Below are positions 24,741 through 37,150 of a DNA stretch of 64,000 bases, piece by piece (positions within the stretch are counted from its first letter, which is position 1; each line of letters begins with the position of its first letter). A program made the position numbers and the translations under genes. This stretch comes from Hemibagrus wyckioides. Taxonomy: Eukaryota; Chordata; Actinopteri; Siluriformes; Bagridae. The notes under the pieces were generated by a model that was not told the DNA's origin, searched no databases, and saw nothing but the letters and a program-made list of their open reading frames with translations. The stretch is taken from the NCBI RefSeq assembly GCF_019097595.1, contig NC_080722.1, positions 22,855,130 through 22,919,129 on the forward strand, given 5' to 3'.

Positions 24741-25839
24741 TCTCTCTCTCTGTCTTCAGCTTTCTCCCTCTACATCATGAATGACTTTGTACAAACGATC
24801 TGTTTACAACCTACTCATGTATTTTATTACATTTTTCCTCACATGTTTAAGAACAAGGCAGTGTAACTGTAAATGAAGGTTTCAGTGATACTGATACTAG
24901 GTGTTTTTCAATTGTCTTGTTTAATTCATTAAATAATGAGTGAAAGTGTCAGGAGATTTTGGAACTCGTCTGAAACGTTTCACCTGCTTGACGTTTCAAC
25001 TAAGTATTTAGGGTATTATAGATACTTTGACAGAAGAAGGCCAGGGCACTTGTGGTACAGTGATCAGTGCCTTCAAGTGAAACACTTGACGTGGCCTGCT
25101 GAAAGGTAGGGAAGCGTAACCCAAAAACTCCAACACTGTGACAGCACTTGAGAAAGGCAGGAGAGCCACTTACCACAGAACCTTGTCCAGGTCATTCACC
25201 ACAGACCCAGCACCATGCACAGAGATACACTTGAAACCTGTTGCTTCTGAAACCGCACTGGCTGGAATCGAGGCTGGAAAATCAATAAGAAACTCTGAGA
25301 CACAGGAGGAGGTGGAGAAATAATAGGCAGCCATCCCTAAAACTCACTTTAGAAGGCCTGCCTTTCACTTGCCAGTGCCAAACAGAGGAAAAGAAAAAGG
25401 AGCCAAAAGCCAGCATTCAGATGAAGAAATGAATGAGAGGACGAGAAACATTCACAAGATTTTGGCTGGTGATGGTGACTAGCAGAGATGAGCTGAAAAA
25501 CAACAATTTTTTTTACCAGTTATCTTGTGTAGAATAAAATATTCATTTATCAGAAATCTCTGATTGTCAGTGTAGGAGTATTTGAGGATGTTGGTGTTTA
25601 GTAATTGATTGTATGCTACAAACACTGCAGAGCTAGAAGAAACAAAATGTCAGGTTGTTTTTTTGTATTGTTGTTGTTTTTAACATTAGCACCCTGCAGT
25701 GTCTGATCTGTTACAGTAAAGCCCACAGCGGTGCCTGATGTTTTTAACAGTTTGTTGTCTGTATCTACAGCTATCATGTATCAAATGAGGCAGACAATAT
25801 GTGGGATTCATACCGACAGGCGAATGCCAAGTGTCTTCA
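24741..25839. other. Gene-free DNA
   Basis: No gene. A frame at 25138-25323 has no recognisable similarity. No long repeat seen. Confidence 0.45.
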
Positions 25840-26400
25840 TTATAGCGTTAAATGTGTGCGACTGCTAACTGGCACGTGACTCTGATTGCCAACATTAGTT
25901 CAACTACAAACATAAAGCAACATAAAGGTCTCCAAAGCAAAGCCTCACACCCCCGACTCCTCACAATCTCCGCACTGTCTCGGGCATTTATGAAAAACAA
26001 ACTTTGCAGTAACCTAATATTCGTCCACCGCGAGCTCTGGCTAATGTCGTGGCCTGTGGCCGACTTGCTCTGGCTCACTATTAAACAGCTGGAAATGACT
26101 AGAGCCTTTCTCCTTCTCACCTACAGCCATTACCATAACCTCCTGAAGAAAAAAAGAGGACAATTACACGTCATTTAAGACTTAAGCAATTAGAAGGCCA
26201 TTTCTGGAGCTGGTCTTCTCTGGTGTTATGCTCTGACAAGTTTGGATTCTGCCACTAGGTTGGAGTCTTGACTAGGTTTGAGGTGACATATGTTAAATTT
26301 CTGTTAGCCTAATACCAGCATGAGGATGAGGTCAAATGGGGTCACATGCTGCCATAAAAGAGATTAACGGTAAAATAGTATCTTCTGCACCTAGCAGGCA
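25840..26400. promoter_or_regulatory. Candidate regulatory island F
   Basis: About 560 bases of repeat-free, mixed-composition DNA. It contains CACGTG at 25873-25878, attcgtccaccgcgagctct, a CRE-like acgtca near 26170 and gaggtcaaatggggtcacat. It is among the strongest CNE-like textures in the desert, about 27 kb upstream of the promoter. Open frames on both strands here are not supported as genes. Confidence 0.33.
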
Positions 26401-27690
26401 GCAATTATGTCTGAATAAACAGAGAAACAGAGGGCCAGTATGTGTGCACATGTAAAAAATACATCCAGTCAGCTACCCAAAGCCCTACTTCTAACAAAAT
26501 AACGGACCATCACTACTACAGAACAAACAATCCCAAACTTATCTGAACAGGATAATCAGGTGGTTTGTTTTCAGGTGATATATTAAAACAAAAAAGTGAA
26601 CAATTGTCAAGTGAACAAGTTAGTTGCTCTCTGAAAGAATCATGAGCAGTTGGGTTAGGCCTCCATACTGGTGGATTACATCATTGTGCCAAGTCATAAC
26701 ACACATAAAAAGAGCTTGAGTTTATGAATGGGTGTGGAAAGGAGAGAAACATGTATTTCAGATTACACTGTAAACTGTAAATCACCTGCGGGGGAGTGAT
26801 GGAGGAAATCCTGAGATTTGTCACAAACCTGTGGATTAATTTTTTTTTTTTTTTTTGGTGCCTGCCACAAACCGCTTGCTACACCCAAACGACACACAGG
26901 ACAAACCAACCACAACCACTGTTTGTGAACGTTACACTCACCCACAAAACACCACATTCTCCAATCCAGGTAGATGACCGAGTGACCAAGCATTTCAGAG
27001 GCTTTCTGGACAAGTCCTTCCTATGTGGTCCACGAGGTGGAATATAATAACCTACTGCTATTACTACATCCCACCGTGGCGGTGTTCACCATTAGCATTA
27101 GTGCTAAATTGCATGTTTTGGGAGCTGCAATGGAGAAGAACCAGATGACCCTTCCAGGTCCTGGTGCTCCTCTGCAGAGAGCTAGAAGGCAAAACACAGC
27201 AGGCCTCTGGTTCTGTCAGTGACATGCAGGGGTGTAATCTGTCACAGAGCCAGGAACACACACATACACACACACACACACACACAGCCAAGAACGAGTC
27301 AACCAAAGTCGTATTTTGAGGCGGGATTGTGTGCATACACCCAATTTCTGCGGTAATTGTGGATTTACAAGCAAACACGTAGCACTTTGTTCAGCCTAAG
27401 ATATCCTGATTGCTCATAATTTTCATTACAACTGATCCTTTCTTGGGCAGGCATCATGCTACACAATGTCCAAAAGTCAGGAGAGTCATTTGAGCAGAAC
27501 GTACTCTCTCACACACACACACACACACACATGAATGTCAGCTGAAACCTAATTGACAAAAACAGTGTAACAAGCTATACTAGGAATGTTGTATTACTTT
27601 TGTTTAAAAAATAATTTAAGAGTAAGAACATTCCAAAAAATAGAAAGAGCAATGAAATAGGGATAAAAAATAGTAACTTTTATCTATGTG
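26401..27690. other. Gene-free DNA
   Basis: Contains (CA)n at about 27250-27286 and 27509-27531 and a poly-T tract at 26840-26856. No gene recognised. Confidence 0.45.
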
Positions 27691-27714
27691 CTACACATGG
27701 CACACTCCTCAGCA

Positions 27715-28080
27715 TACACGTACAGGTGGTGGCAATAAGTGCTGGTTCCAGAAGGTTCTTCTAAACTAAGTCACCTGGATCAACACAAGAGTTCACCCTG
27801 GAGGCAACAGCGCAGCACAGGACCACAATGGGCCTAAATTTAGGCCTGTGAATCCCACACCTCCCCCTGTTAACCCCTGACACCTCCGGGCCGTAGGAGG
27901 TTTACCACCAAAAGCAGGCTTCGATTAGACCACATGACCTGCCCTCGAGTTCCCGCTGAATGATGGAGGGATTTTAGTGGAGCAGCTGGACTGTGTTTAG
28001 TGGCCAGTGACCAAGCACAGTGGACATGTGGAGGAAGTGACATCACTAATGATGAATATAGCTTGTCATTAACCATGTAT
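27715..28080. promoter_or_regulatory. Candidate regulatory island G with 16-bp palindrome
   Basis: Repeat-free segment holding accacaatgg (RUNX-like ACCACA overlapping SOX ACAATGG) directly followed by the perfect palindrome ggcctaaatttaggcc at 27831-27846. CpG and GC content is raised at 27870-27960. Function is inferred. Confidence 0.32.
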
Positions 28081-28949
28081 GGACCTAGACAACTAGAAAT
28101 TATTTCTTTGTTTAAGCAACTTTATTCTAGTTTAGGCAGTTTCTAATAATAGTACAATGATATGGACAATAAAGAAGTAAAACTAAAAAAGAAAAACATT
28201 TCAGATAATCATGTCTTTGCTTAGAGATCACATTTTAAGTTTAAATCTTAAAATACTGTTCAGAATGTGGTAAAAAAAAAAAAGAAGATGTGCAACAGTG
28301 TGTGAGTTTTCAGTATTCAGTAATGCAGGTAAATACATACATACATACTGTACACACAAATACAATATTTCATCACTTTGTTCAAAATACAGTCATGTAA
28401 GAATGACAAACAGAATTTGACAAGAATGTCTTTTACTCACGTGCTTGAGTTGAAACGTGTTTGTTTGTTTGTTTGTTTGTTTTTTGTAGACGTTAGTATT
28501 TTAAATCCGATTTTTAAAATTTCAGGATGCACTTCTCAGGGACTTGTGGATGTTTACAGTTCTTGCTTTCTATAAACTCCTTTTGTGAAAAGGAAACTGT
28601 GTTACAGGCTTCAAAGTAGAACATAAAGTAGAACACAAAGGGTTCCACATATAGCTTAGGAACAAACCAAAGAAGGCTTTAGCATGCTAGGAATAATGCC
28701 TCCCCCCCCAGAATGTACTGCTGTAAAAAATGAGTATTAATAATTGATATATTGGTAAAGACCAGAATGCAGTAAAAGGGCAGCCACGGAACCTTTATGC
28801 TTTTAGACACAATGACTTATTTGTGTGAGTGGAATTTTCTGCCCTTTAACAATCCTGGAAAGTAAGGTACTGTCAAGAAACATTACTTTCTATTGAAGAA
28901 AAACTTGTAGACAGTTGAACAAGGAAAGAAAAAAAAACAGCACCGAAGT
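28081..28949. other. Gene-free DNA
   Basis: AT-rich, with a (GTTT)n run at 28459-28480. Nothing else recognised. Confidence 0.5.
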
Positions 28950-29130
28950 CCTCCTGGCTGCCCCGCCTCTTTTCCATCTCCCGCAATCCAACGCGGCGGC
29001 CAATGCTGCGTGCCAGCTACATCACCGCTGCGCCCACATCACCATGCTGTGATTGGCTAACTACATGGCAGTGCAGCCAAACAGCTGCTGAGCCCCTGAC
29101 CACCATGTTCCCACCACCAATCAAGAAATA
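28950..29130. promoter_or_regulatory. GC-rich islet with three CCAAT-type boxes
   Basis: A CpG-containing islet (gcaatccaacgcggcggcca) in AT-rich DNA, with CCAAT at 29000-29004 and 29117-29121 and its reverse ATTGG at 29052-29056. It may be a cryptic promoter, an enhancer or part of a diverged repeat. No downstream ORF or splice pattern supports a gene. Confidence 0.25.
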
Positions 29131-29744
29131 ACACAAGGGTCAAGCCAAAGCATCCAAATCCCTGCTACTCCAAAACACACTCAACGTTTCTCAATGGCAA
29201 GAGAGAGACAGAGCTTTATTAACAGGTCATATAGAAAATTTTTGTGGGCATTTGCCAAGTTATAAAATGTCACCATGATACAATCATGTCAGAGAGAACG
29301 TGCCAAAGCTCAGAGTGTAGAGCAGAACCAGTGTGTCACCATCCAGACCAGACACAGACGATCTTTTTTTTTTTCAGAACACAGGTGAAGTCAAACATAC
29401 ACATATTCATGACTGTATTAAAGAGACTCGTTGTAGTCCATCCACAGACAGCGTCACATTTTTTCTCAGACACAGAGCAGGCGGCCACTTTCCTGGATGC
29501 AGAGGATTTATCAGCTGAGAGGATGAGGTGGATCATTGATAAAGCACACAGCGCACTGAGTTAAAGTACATTTTTACAGTAAAGGAAATTGTTTTATTGT
29601 TTTAGACACAGTTCTGTTTGTAAAAATTCTGTACAGTAAAGAAAAATCCAGATAAATTAGCAACAGTGTGATTAAAAAATGTTCGTGATCTCTGGTTGTT
29701 TGCCAAAGGTTTTAAAGCAGTGTCTCCTTTTTTTTTGCTAAAGT

Positions 29745-29945
29745 TACTTATTGTTTAAGTGTCTGATGAAAATAGGTTCTCTTTTGACACTAAGGTTTCT
29801 TCCTTGTGTCGTCTCAGTGAGTTGTTCCTCACCATCGTTGCCTCTGGCTGTTCATTACGGATAAATTTACACAATGAAAACAGATATCCTGATTTTATAT
29901 ATTTCTGTAAAGCAAATAAAACCGATTTGAATTGAATTAAATTGA
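29745..29945 (+). repeat. Dispersed fish repeat, family T, copy
   Basis: Reads ggtttcttccttgtgtcgtctcagtgagttgttcctcaccatcgttgcctctggctgttca... and ends in gcaaataaaaccgatttgaattgaattaaa. The order and the gaattgaatt tail match a widespread fish repeat. Other copies lie at 8030-8290 (degenerate) and 39770-39990. Confidence 0.6.
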
Positions 29946-30344
29946 TACTGTAGTTCATGCAAATTAATGTGAGTTAAGGAAACCATAATCAAGCAAAAAT
30001 CATTAAACTAACAATATAAAACTAACTACAACCAGCAGATGTTTCTTTTCTCACCACAAGATTTAAAGAGAATGTATACAGAAATAAGAGGAGTTGTATA
30101 GTTTTAATTTGAAATAACCTGCTGTGTTAAGCTGTGCCTGAAGTTAAAATTGAAAAAAGTGTGTTAGCAAGTGCAAAAAAAAGAAAAAAAAGAAAGTATG
30201 AAAAAGTTTGGTCAGCGTGACGATTCAGAGTCTGGCAGCGGACGAGTGGCACTTTCTCCAAGCCAGAAAAAAGGCGCTGTAATATATTGTACAGCATGGA
30301 AACAATTACCTCCTGGCAAGAACTCGGCCAAACCAGACTGTCAG

Positions 30345-30525
30345 ACTGTGTGTGTGTGTGTGTGTGTGTACACATTTCTGTATGTGTGTGTGTGCATGCA
30401 TTTGTGTGTGTGTGCACGTGTGTGTGCATGCACTCATATGTGTGTGTGTGTGTGTTTGTGTGTGCACATGTGTGTGTTTGTGTGTGTGTGTGCACACACT
30501 CGTGTGTGTGTGTGTGTGTGTGTTT
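30345..30525. repeat. (TG)n tract, complex
   Basis: About 180 bases of TG with regular gtgcatgca and gtgcacatg interruptions. Open frames on both strands are simple-sequence artefacts. Confidence 0.95.
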
Positions 30526-31080
30526 CACAAAGAAGATTATGTTGTGCTGAGAACTTGTATTATTTCATAGTATTACATTTTCTGCTTTAGTGTGTATGGT
30601 GTAATATATTTGCTATCAGACTATTAAAGCGCGTTTATATCTGGGAACCGCAAAGTGCAAAGCCAGAGCATGTATTATAATCCCTGCTAAAAATAGTCAC
30701 TGAAGTAAACGATATAAACCTCACTTTCCCCGAGTTATCTGAAGAGCTGTAAGGTGTGACAGCAGAAACGTGCCACACGGCGCTCTGCTCTGCATGAACA
30801 CAAGCGTAGCTGCAGAATTCACCCGCCAACAATCCGCTTCTCCACTGCAGCAACTTTCTGAACACCCACCACCTCGTTCGATGCTAAGCGTCTAACAAGG
30901 AATCGAACAAATCTCTCTCACACACCCACACACTTTCTAACACTTTCAGAGTGTCTGTCTGCGAATCTAACAGTGTGTTCATTAAAGCTGTACATAATGT
31001 TCCACATTAGTTTTAAGTACAATTCTAATTGTAGAATTGTATAATATATAAACAATTATATAATATAATTGTATTGTTAT
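30526..31080. other. Gene-free DNA
   Basis: Unique-looking. 30625-30890 has a mixed composition but no defined motif cluster. Confidence 0.45.
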
Positions 31081-31081
31081 A

Positions 31082-31200
31082 ATAATATATTATATTATAT
31101 TATATTATATTATATTATATTATATTATATTATATTATATTATATTATATTATATTATATTATATTATATTATATTATATTATATTAATTATATTATATT
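31082..31200. repeat. (ATATT)n pentanucleotide satellite
   Basis: About 20 units of a 5-bp repeat over about 105 bases, plus a degenerate end. Confidence 0.95.
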
Positions 31201-31726
31201 ATAAAATGGGAAAAATACACCTGGGGTTTAAGCAGGAGCTGATGATCCCATAGACCGAGATGAAGCCCTCAGGGGAAGACTGTTACAGCAAAATAATTAC
31301 AGACAGGACAGTGAGATGCAGCTCTACACAACATCCAGCTCTGGCTCCCATCCCAATGGTGATTATTATTTTAAAACAGCATAAGCAAGTGTTTTATTTC
31401 TATTATATCACATTCTTAAAAAAGAGGTGGTTCTGTACTCACTAATCAAACCTTAAAACTTCGGAAAATGAACCTTTTATTTTAAAATGGTTCTATAATT
31501 TACAGAAATCTGGGCCATTATTTTTTGACATTATTATTTACTGTACTGAGATGAAGTTCATATTTTAGAAAATTTGTGAAATTATTCAAACTGGACCGAT
31601 GAAACACTTTAATATGAAGGTGTCTTGCTGTTATCACTACTATAGAGGATCTTCTCCTTACACAGTGTTTTTGTTTTTAAAATACATTTAAACCTAGAAT
31701 AAATAGCTGTATTTTCTTGTCTAGAT

Positions 31727-31727
<1 letters not shown>

Positions 31728-31799
<72 letters not shown>
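31728..31799. repeat. (TAA)n microsatellite
   Basis: About 24 uninterrupted trinucleotide units. Confidence 0.97.
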
Positions 31800-31800
<1 letters not shown>

Positions 31801-32566
31801 CCCTTTGTGGTTCCATACATTGCTTCTATATAGATGTTTTCAGAGTGCACAGCGAGTTGCCATGTCATTAAACTTTTTATTCATTTAAGAATGAAACACA
31901 GAGAAAATCATATTTTTTATCCAGCTCTGCTGAAGTTATATATCTGCAAAACATCTGCAAAACATGCTAGTCTCTGTTTTTATTATAAACAGACGTTCCG
32001 TCACAAGCCTCTCTCTTCTCTCTGTTTCTGAAGGAAAAAAAATATTAATAATAAATCAGCTTACAAAGAAACTGGAAAGTCCCTGGAAACTTCCTGACGG
32101 TTTCAAAGCACTGAGACTGAAGACTCCTTCCTTAAACGTTTCTATAGCAACAAAAATCTATTTATAGAAAGAATTCACCATAACAATGATTTTTTTATTT
32201 GTTTATTGTTAGAGGTAGATTATCTGGAGCATACACACTGCAACACCTTGTGTATGAGCTGTTATAATAGAAACAAATACAACCTCAAGATTTGAGTGTC
32301 GTTTTTTAACCTCAAAATGTGTGTGTGTGTGTTTGTGATATTGTTCTGCATGTTCTATGTTGTTAATATTACTCCTATTTTAATTTCAGTAAAACAATTT
32401 GATTTTCTCTTTCGGTTTTGATAAAAGATTTTATATATAATAAAAAATACTTTATCTCATCAGGACTATCTTACTCTTACTGGCAAGATAAGTTATACTG
32501 GTTTTTGTCTGGTTTTCCTACATAGTCAGGATATTTTGGTAGTGCCAAAACACACACACACACAGA
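31800..32566. other. Gene-free DNA
   Basis: AT-rich with no gene or long repeat. Confidence 0.5.
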
Positions 32567-32569
32567 GTG

Positions 32570-32627
<58 letters not shown>

Positions 32628-32681
32628 CTGGATAGAGAGTGAAAGGGGGGTAGAGAGGGGGGGATAGAGAAGGGGGGAGGG

Positions 32682-32714
<33 letters not shown>

Positions 32715-32768
32715 GGATAGAGAGTGAAAGGGGGGTAGAGAGAGGGGGGGATAGAGAAGGGGGGAGGG

Positions 32769-32816
<48 letters not shown>

Positions 32817-32884
32817 CAGAGGTTTGAGAGAGGGAGGGGGAGGTAGAGGGGCAAGAGAGATCGGGGGAGGGGGAGATAGAGGGG

Positions 32885-32925
<41 letters not shown>

Positions 32926-32960
32926 TAGAGAGAGAAGGGGAGGTAGAGAGAGAGGGATAT
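32567..32960. repeat. Complex (GA)n tract with an internal tandem duplication
   Basis: About 390 bases of purine-rich DNA. A segment of about 85 bases beginning gagctggatagagagtgaaa (32626) is repeated almost exactly at 32710. The long frames on the - strand are simple-sequence artefacts. Confidence 0.9.
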
Positions 32961-33798
32961 GTGTAAATGCTGGAAGAGACTTTTTATTGCATCATTTCTT
33001 AAAATGTATAATTGTTTTAAAAACATTCTACATGTCCTTCAGAAATGTTTGTCCTCAAACTAAACCTGTTTCATTGGAACACCCTGAAAAAAAACAATTT
33101 ACTTTTTTAATCTAACGATTCATTTGTCCAGCAGTCTGATTTACACCCAGTTAAACTGAACAAAGCAGATTTTTTTATTTCAGCATTCAGTGATTCAGTA
33201 AGTGACACTGGGCAAAGCTGCCAAAACCAGTGTGTAACGACGGTGTTCCACATCCCTCCACTCCACAGTCACTTAAAGCCCAGAAGTTTAAAATACAAAA
33301 TACAACATGCTGTAGGTGAGAAGAAGTGGAATAGATGGAGAGTCCATACAACTGTAGCAGAGGGGAAAAAAAGTTCCGAAAATAAACCACAAAATTACAG
33401 CAGCCGCAGGGTGACTTATTTAAACCTTGTAAAAATAAAGTTCACTAACGCATAAATATCCCTTTCAGCATTTTTTTTCCACTTTTACCAAAAACCATGT
33501 GTCAACTTGGAGACTGGAAAGGCGTGTAGCGTACGCACTAGTACCTGTGCTAACGTTCTTAATGGAAGAAAGCTAGTTTCAAAACAAAATAAAATAATGA
33601 ACTGTTCATGAAGCCACTCTTCGTGTAGAACGAAAACACTCAATCTCTGAAATGTGCTGAATAAACAAATAAACAGATCTGTAAATTAAGAACTGAGAAA
33701 ATTTGTAAAAAATGTAAAAAATATTATTAAAATAAATATGTTTATATGTTAGACATCAGAAAATCACATGTGAAAAATGTACAGAGTGCAACTAAACA

Positions 33799-33920
33799 AC
33801 ACACACACACACTCACACACACACAACATACAACACACACTCACACACAACATACAACACACACTCACACACAACATACAACATACAACACACACACACA
33901 CATACAACACACACGCACAT
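33799..33920. repeat. CA-rich minisatellite, about 26-bp unit
   Basis: Three or more copies of a unit of form acacacactcacacacaaca+tacaac. Confidence 0.85.
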
Positions 33921-34852
33921 ATATGCATTACAAACATGTGACTATTTAATTTTCCAGATCAGCAGCTCAGACTGTTGTTCCAACTACCAGGCAAATAACA
34001 TGTTTATAATAATTAATAATGCACCTGTAATCACTAATACATTATCATTATTATAGTAACAACTTACACAGGAACTTGCATGATGGATGCTCTGATCCAC
34101 ATAAAAACATTAAAGAAAGTGTATTTACTGACAGTGTTGTGTAGCAGTAAGCCTTAAGTTTTCCATCACAAGTGGGCTTTGTGGTTTCTTTGGTAATGTG
34201 ACAGCAGCATTTTTCTTTTCTTATTTAATCCATAACTTCAAGAGAGAGAATAAAAGAGAGGCTGGAGATCGTTTATAGCTGCTATAAAATAGATGCTCTA
34301 CAATATTAAGTGTAACTATAAGTGGATAAAATGTACAGTCTGTATTCTTTAATGGCAGTGTTGAATTGACACATTGTTGTGATATGAGTGAATAATTCAA
34401 TCTGCAGCAGATGTGTTCACATGCACGACAGAGGAAATTTCCTGAGTCCTGAGAAGACACTAGGACAAACTCCACTAAAACATGGCAGTGCTGCTGAATT
34501 AATTCATCATGAAAAATCTAAATGCAGAATGCAATGTGTAAAGCTGCTACCAAGCAGAAGGTAAACGGAAGGAACAGAAGACTGAGAAAGTCACCTACAA
34601 AGAGAGCAGACCTCCAACAGGCTCCTCAGAGGACACATTATGTAATGCTGTAGGTGTTTCTGACACACAGCCTGTGTAATGTCTTTACACTCACACACTG
34701 CTTGACCTTCAGAACCCTGCAACCCAGTGGGCTTGTTAGACCTGTCCTTTTAGAGTCACCTGCAAAACAAAATGGGTGCCGCAGAGTCGTACGATAAGCC
34801 ACTCAGCACTGGTGAAAAGTGTGACGTATGACTTTTTCCCTTTCCCATAAGC

Positions 34853-34890
<38 letters not shown>

Positions 34891-35549
34891 TGCTTTCTCA
34901 TGACCAGCTCACCATTGGTGAGTCAGAGTTCCTAGTGCAGAAGGCAATACCATATGGAAAGAGAAAAGGTTACTTTCTCATGCAGGATCATGCCACTGGC
35001 AATAAAACAATGAAATGCTCACCTCTGGACTAAATACTACCTTCTAGCAACATAAACAGTACAGTAGAGGTAAATATTACTAAATATGTTTATGTCATAT
35101 GAGGTATGTTTATTATATGCTATCTACAAACAGCTGGCTGACTCATGTAAATGACCAGAACATGTGCTAGCTGAGTGAAATACACAGGGAAGTTTGCACC
35201 ATTGCTTTTACCAAGTCAACTCTCTCCTTCACTAAGATGCTGTGAAATTTTCACCTTCAACATTCTGAAGTTGAGATGTGGAATCTGATAGTGTGTGCCA
35301 GTACACAAAACACACAAACACACACACACACACACACGCTGTAGTGGCAGACGGTCTACAGTTTCACACATCATGCTTCCTTAGAAGCGCTTAGAACTCA
35401 CTGGAGCCAATAAAAGCTTAATGTTTTAGACAGTATAATAACATGAATAATAACAGTTATTATTATGATTATTTTAAAATTGACCTTTTTAAAATTTGAA
35501 ATAGCCTAATAGATTTGGAATAAATGATACCTAGTAGCACTGGGGCACT
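33921..35549. other. Gene-free DNA
   Basis: Holds (CT)n at 34856-34886 and (CA)n at 35318-35338. No gene recognised. Confidence 0.5.
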
Positions 35550-35690
35550 TGCATTACTGTCTCCCAGCTCCAGCTCCAGGGCTCCCTGTGAGCTCAGGTT
35601 ACTGTCTGTGAGAGTTTCACATGTTCTCAACATGTTTGTGTGGGTTTCCTCTGGGTTCTCCACCCTAAATGAGACACCAGGCTATCACAC
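35550..35690 (+). repeat. Dispersed fish repeat, family R, copy 7
   Basis: Contains tgagctcaggttactgtctgtgagag, catgttctcaacatg and tgtgggtttcctctgggttctcc. Truncated by a (CA)n tract. Confidence 0.55.
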
Positions 35691-35730
35691 ACACACACAC
35701 AAACACATTTACACCCAGCGACAAGGACAA

Positions 35731-35762
<32 letters not shown>

Positions 35763-35883
35763 TGTATGCTGACTTTGATTTGATGTGATCTGTTAGGAAC
35801 AAAATAAATTATAATATATTTGAATGGATATTGAGAACATAGTGGTTCCTGATAAGATAAAGGGATAAAGAGGAAGCAGCAGC

Positions 35884-36087
35884 AGAGGAATCTTACCCTC
35901 AGAGGAATCTTACCCCCAGAGGAATCTTACCCTCAGAGGAATCTTACCCCCAGAGGAATCTTACCCCCAGAGGAATCTTACCCTCAGAGGAATCTTACCC
36001 CCAGAGGAATCTTACCCCCAGAGGAATCTTACCCTCAGAGGAATCTTACCCCCAGAGGAATCTTACTCTCAGAGGAACCTTACTCTC
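35884..36087. repeat. 17-bp minisatellite, 12 copies, with higher-order pattern
   Basis: Unit agaggaatcttacccYc. The variable base runs T C T C C T C C T C then T T, so part of the array repeats as a 51-bp three-unit block. The last two copies are diverged (tactc). Confidence 0.92.
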
Positions 36088-36433
36088 AGATTTGCAGGAA
36101 ATTGCAGCCCATAATACTGCTAATTGTTCTAAATAGCTAGGATTCGTACTTTCGTCATAAACTCTGCTGTAGTACTGAGAGTGATGCTTGGGGAGAGTTT
36201 GATCACTGTTAGCAGAAGTGTAAAGCGAAGAATCTATGATACATCCTGGCAACCCGGCCAGTAAATTAGTAACGGCTGCAAATGATTCACTGTGGGCAGA
36301 CTGAGTACAAGGAGCCAACCTGGCAACCTTAACAAAAGCAAACAACATAAGTTTAGGATTTGCCTTTCAACATGAGAAAGAAGAGAGATTCATCACTTCA
36401 GGGGAAATCATATATAGACACAAATAAACACAC

Positions 36434-36435
<2 letters not shown>

Positions 36436-36469
<34 letters not shown>

Positions 36470-36495
36470 CTCTCCCTCGCTCTCTCACTTGCTCC

Positions 36496-36526
<31 letters not shown>

Positions 36527-36606
36527 TCTCTGTCTCTTCCCCCCCCCCTCTCTCTCTCTGTGTCTGTCTCTTCCTCTGTCTCTCCCTCACTCTCTCTCTC
36601 TCTCTC
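36436..36606. repeat. (CT)n tract, interrupted
   Basis: About 170 pyrimidine-rich bases with a C9 run near 36541. Confidence 0.95.
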
Positions 36607-36639
36607 CATGTGTGTGTGTGTTTCTTTCTAATTAAACAG

Positions 36640-37150
36640 CTCCGTTCTGCTTAACGCTGAGGGAGAACTCTAGCCGGAAAGGAAATTTGACTAAAGTAAT
36701 GAGCCCCCAACACCCCACCCCCCCACCCCTTCTCTGACATCCACATTTTCGTAGACACCTAATTTTTGACAATTATGACTCACCTAAAAAAAAATCCCAA
36801 AGTGCCAAGAATGTGAATGAAATTGAGCTCATTCTGTAATTTAAACCAGACGCTGTGCATTTTGTCGGCTCAGGATAGCGTTCAGCCCACGTGAAGAATA
36901 CGAACGAACAAAAGTTAATCTCTCAAGCACAAAATATTAATCAGCATTTAATAAAAGCTAAACACAGCTTACGCCATGCCAAATATTATTAGTGGGACAT
37001 TAGCCATGTATTTCTTCTTGTGATGCTTTTATCAGATAGAATAAGCATTAGAGAAAAGTTTGACCTCTGCATGCAATCGCCTGAAAAGTGAAGTTAAGAA
37101 TCAGAAATAAAGCAAGGAGTAGTTTGTGTTTGACTCCATGTTTACTCTGA
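36640..37150. promoter_or_regulatory. Candidate regulatory island H
   Basis: About 500 bases, largely repeat-free, with AP-1-type TGACTCA at 36776-36782 next to gacaattatg, an E-box CACGTG at 36888-36893, aacaaaag SOX-like and several ATTA homeobox cores. It lies about 16 kb upstream of the promoter. Texture is strongly CNE-like; function is inferred. Confidence 0.35.

Noticed and set aside
30127..30590. Long open frames on both strands
   Set aside because: They translate TG/CA simple repeats into Cys-Val or His-Thr runs; no coding pattern.
32477..33026. Open frames of 137 and 166 codons on the - strand
   Set aside because: Leu-Ser runs from a (GA)n tract; simple-sequence artefact.
35884..36087. 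Possible CRISPR array
   Set aside because: Short 17-bp direct repeats with no spacers, in a vertebrate genome; a minisatellite.
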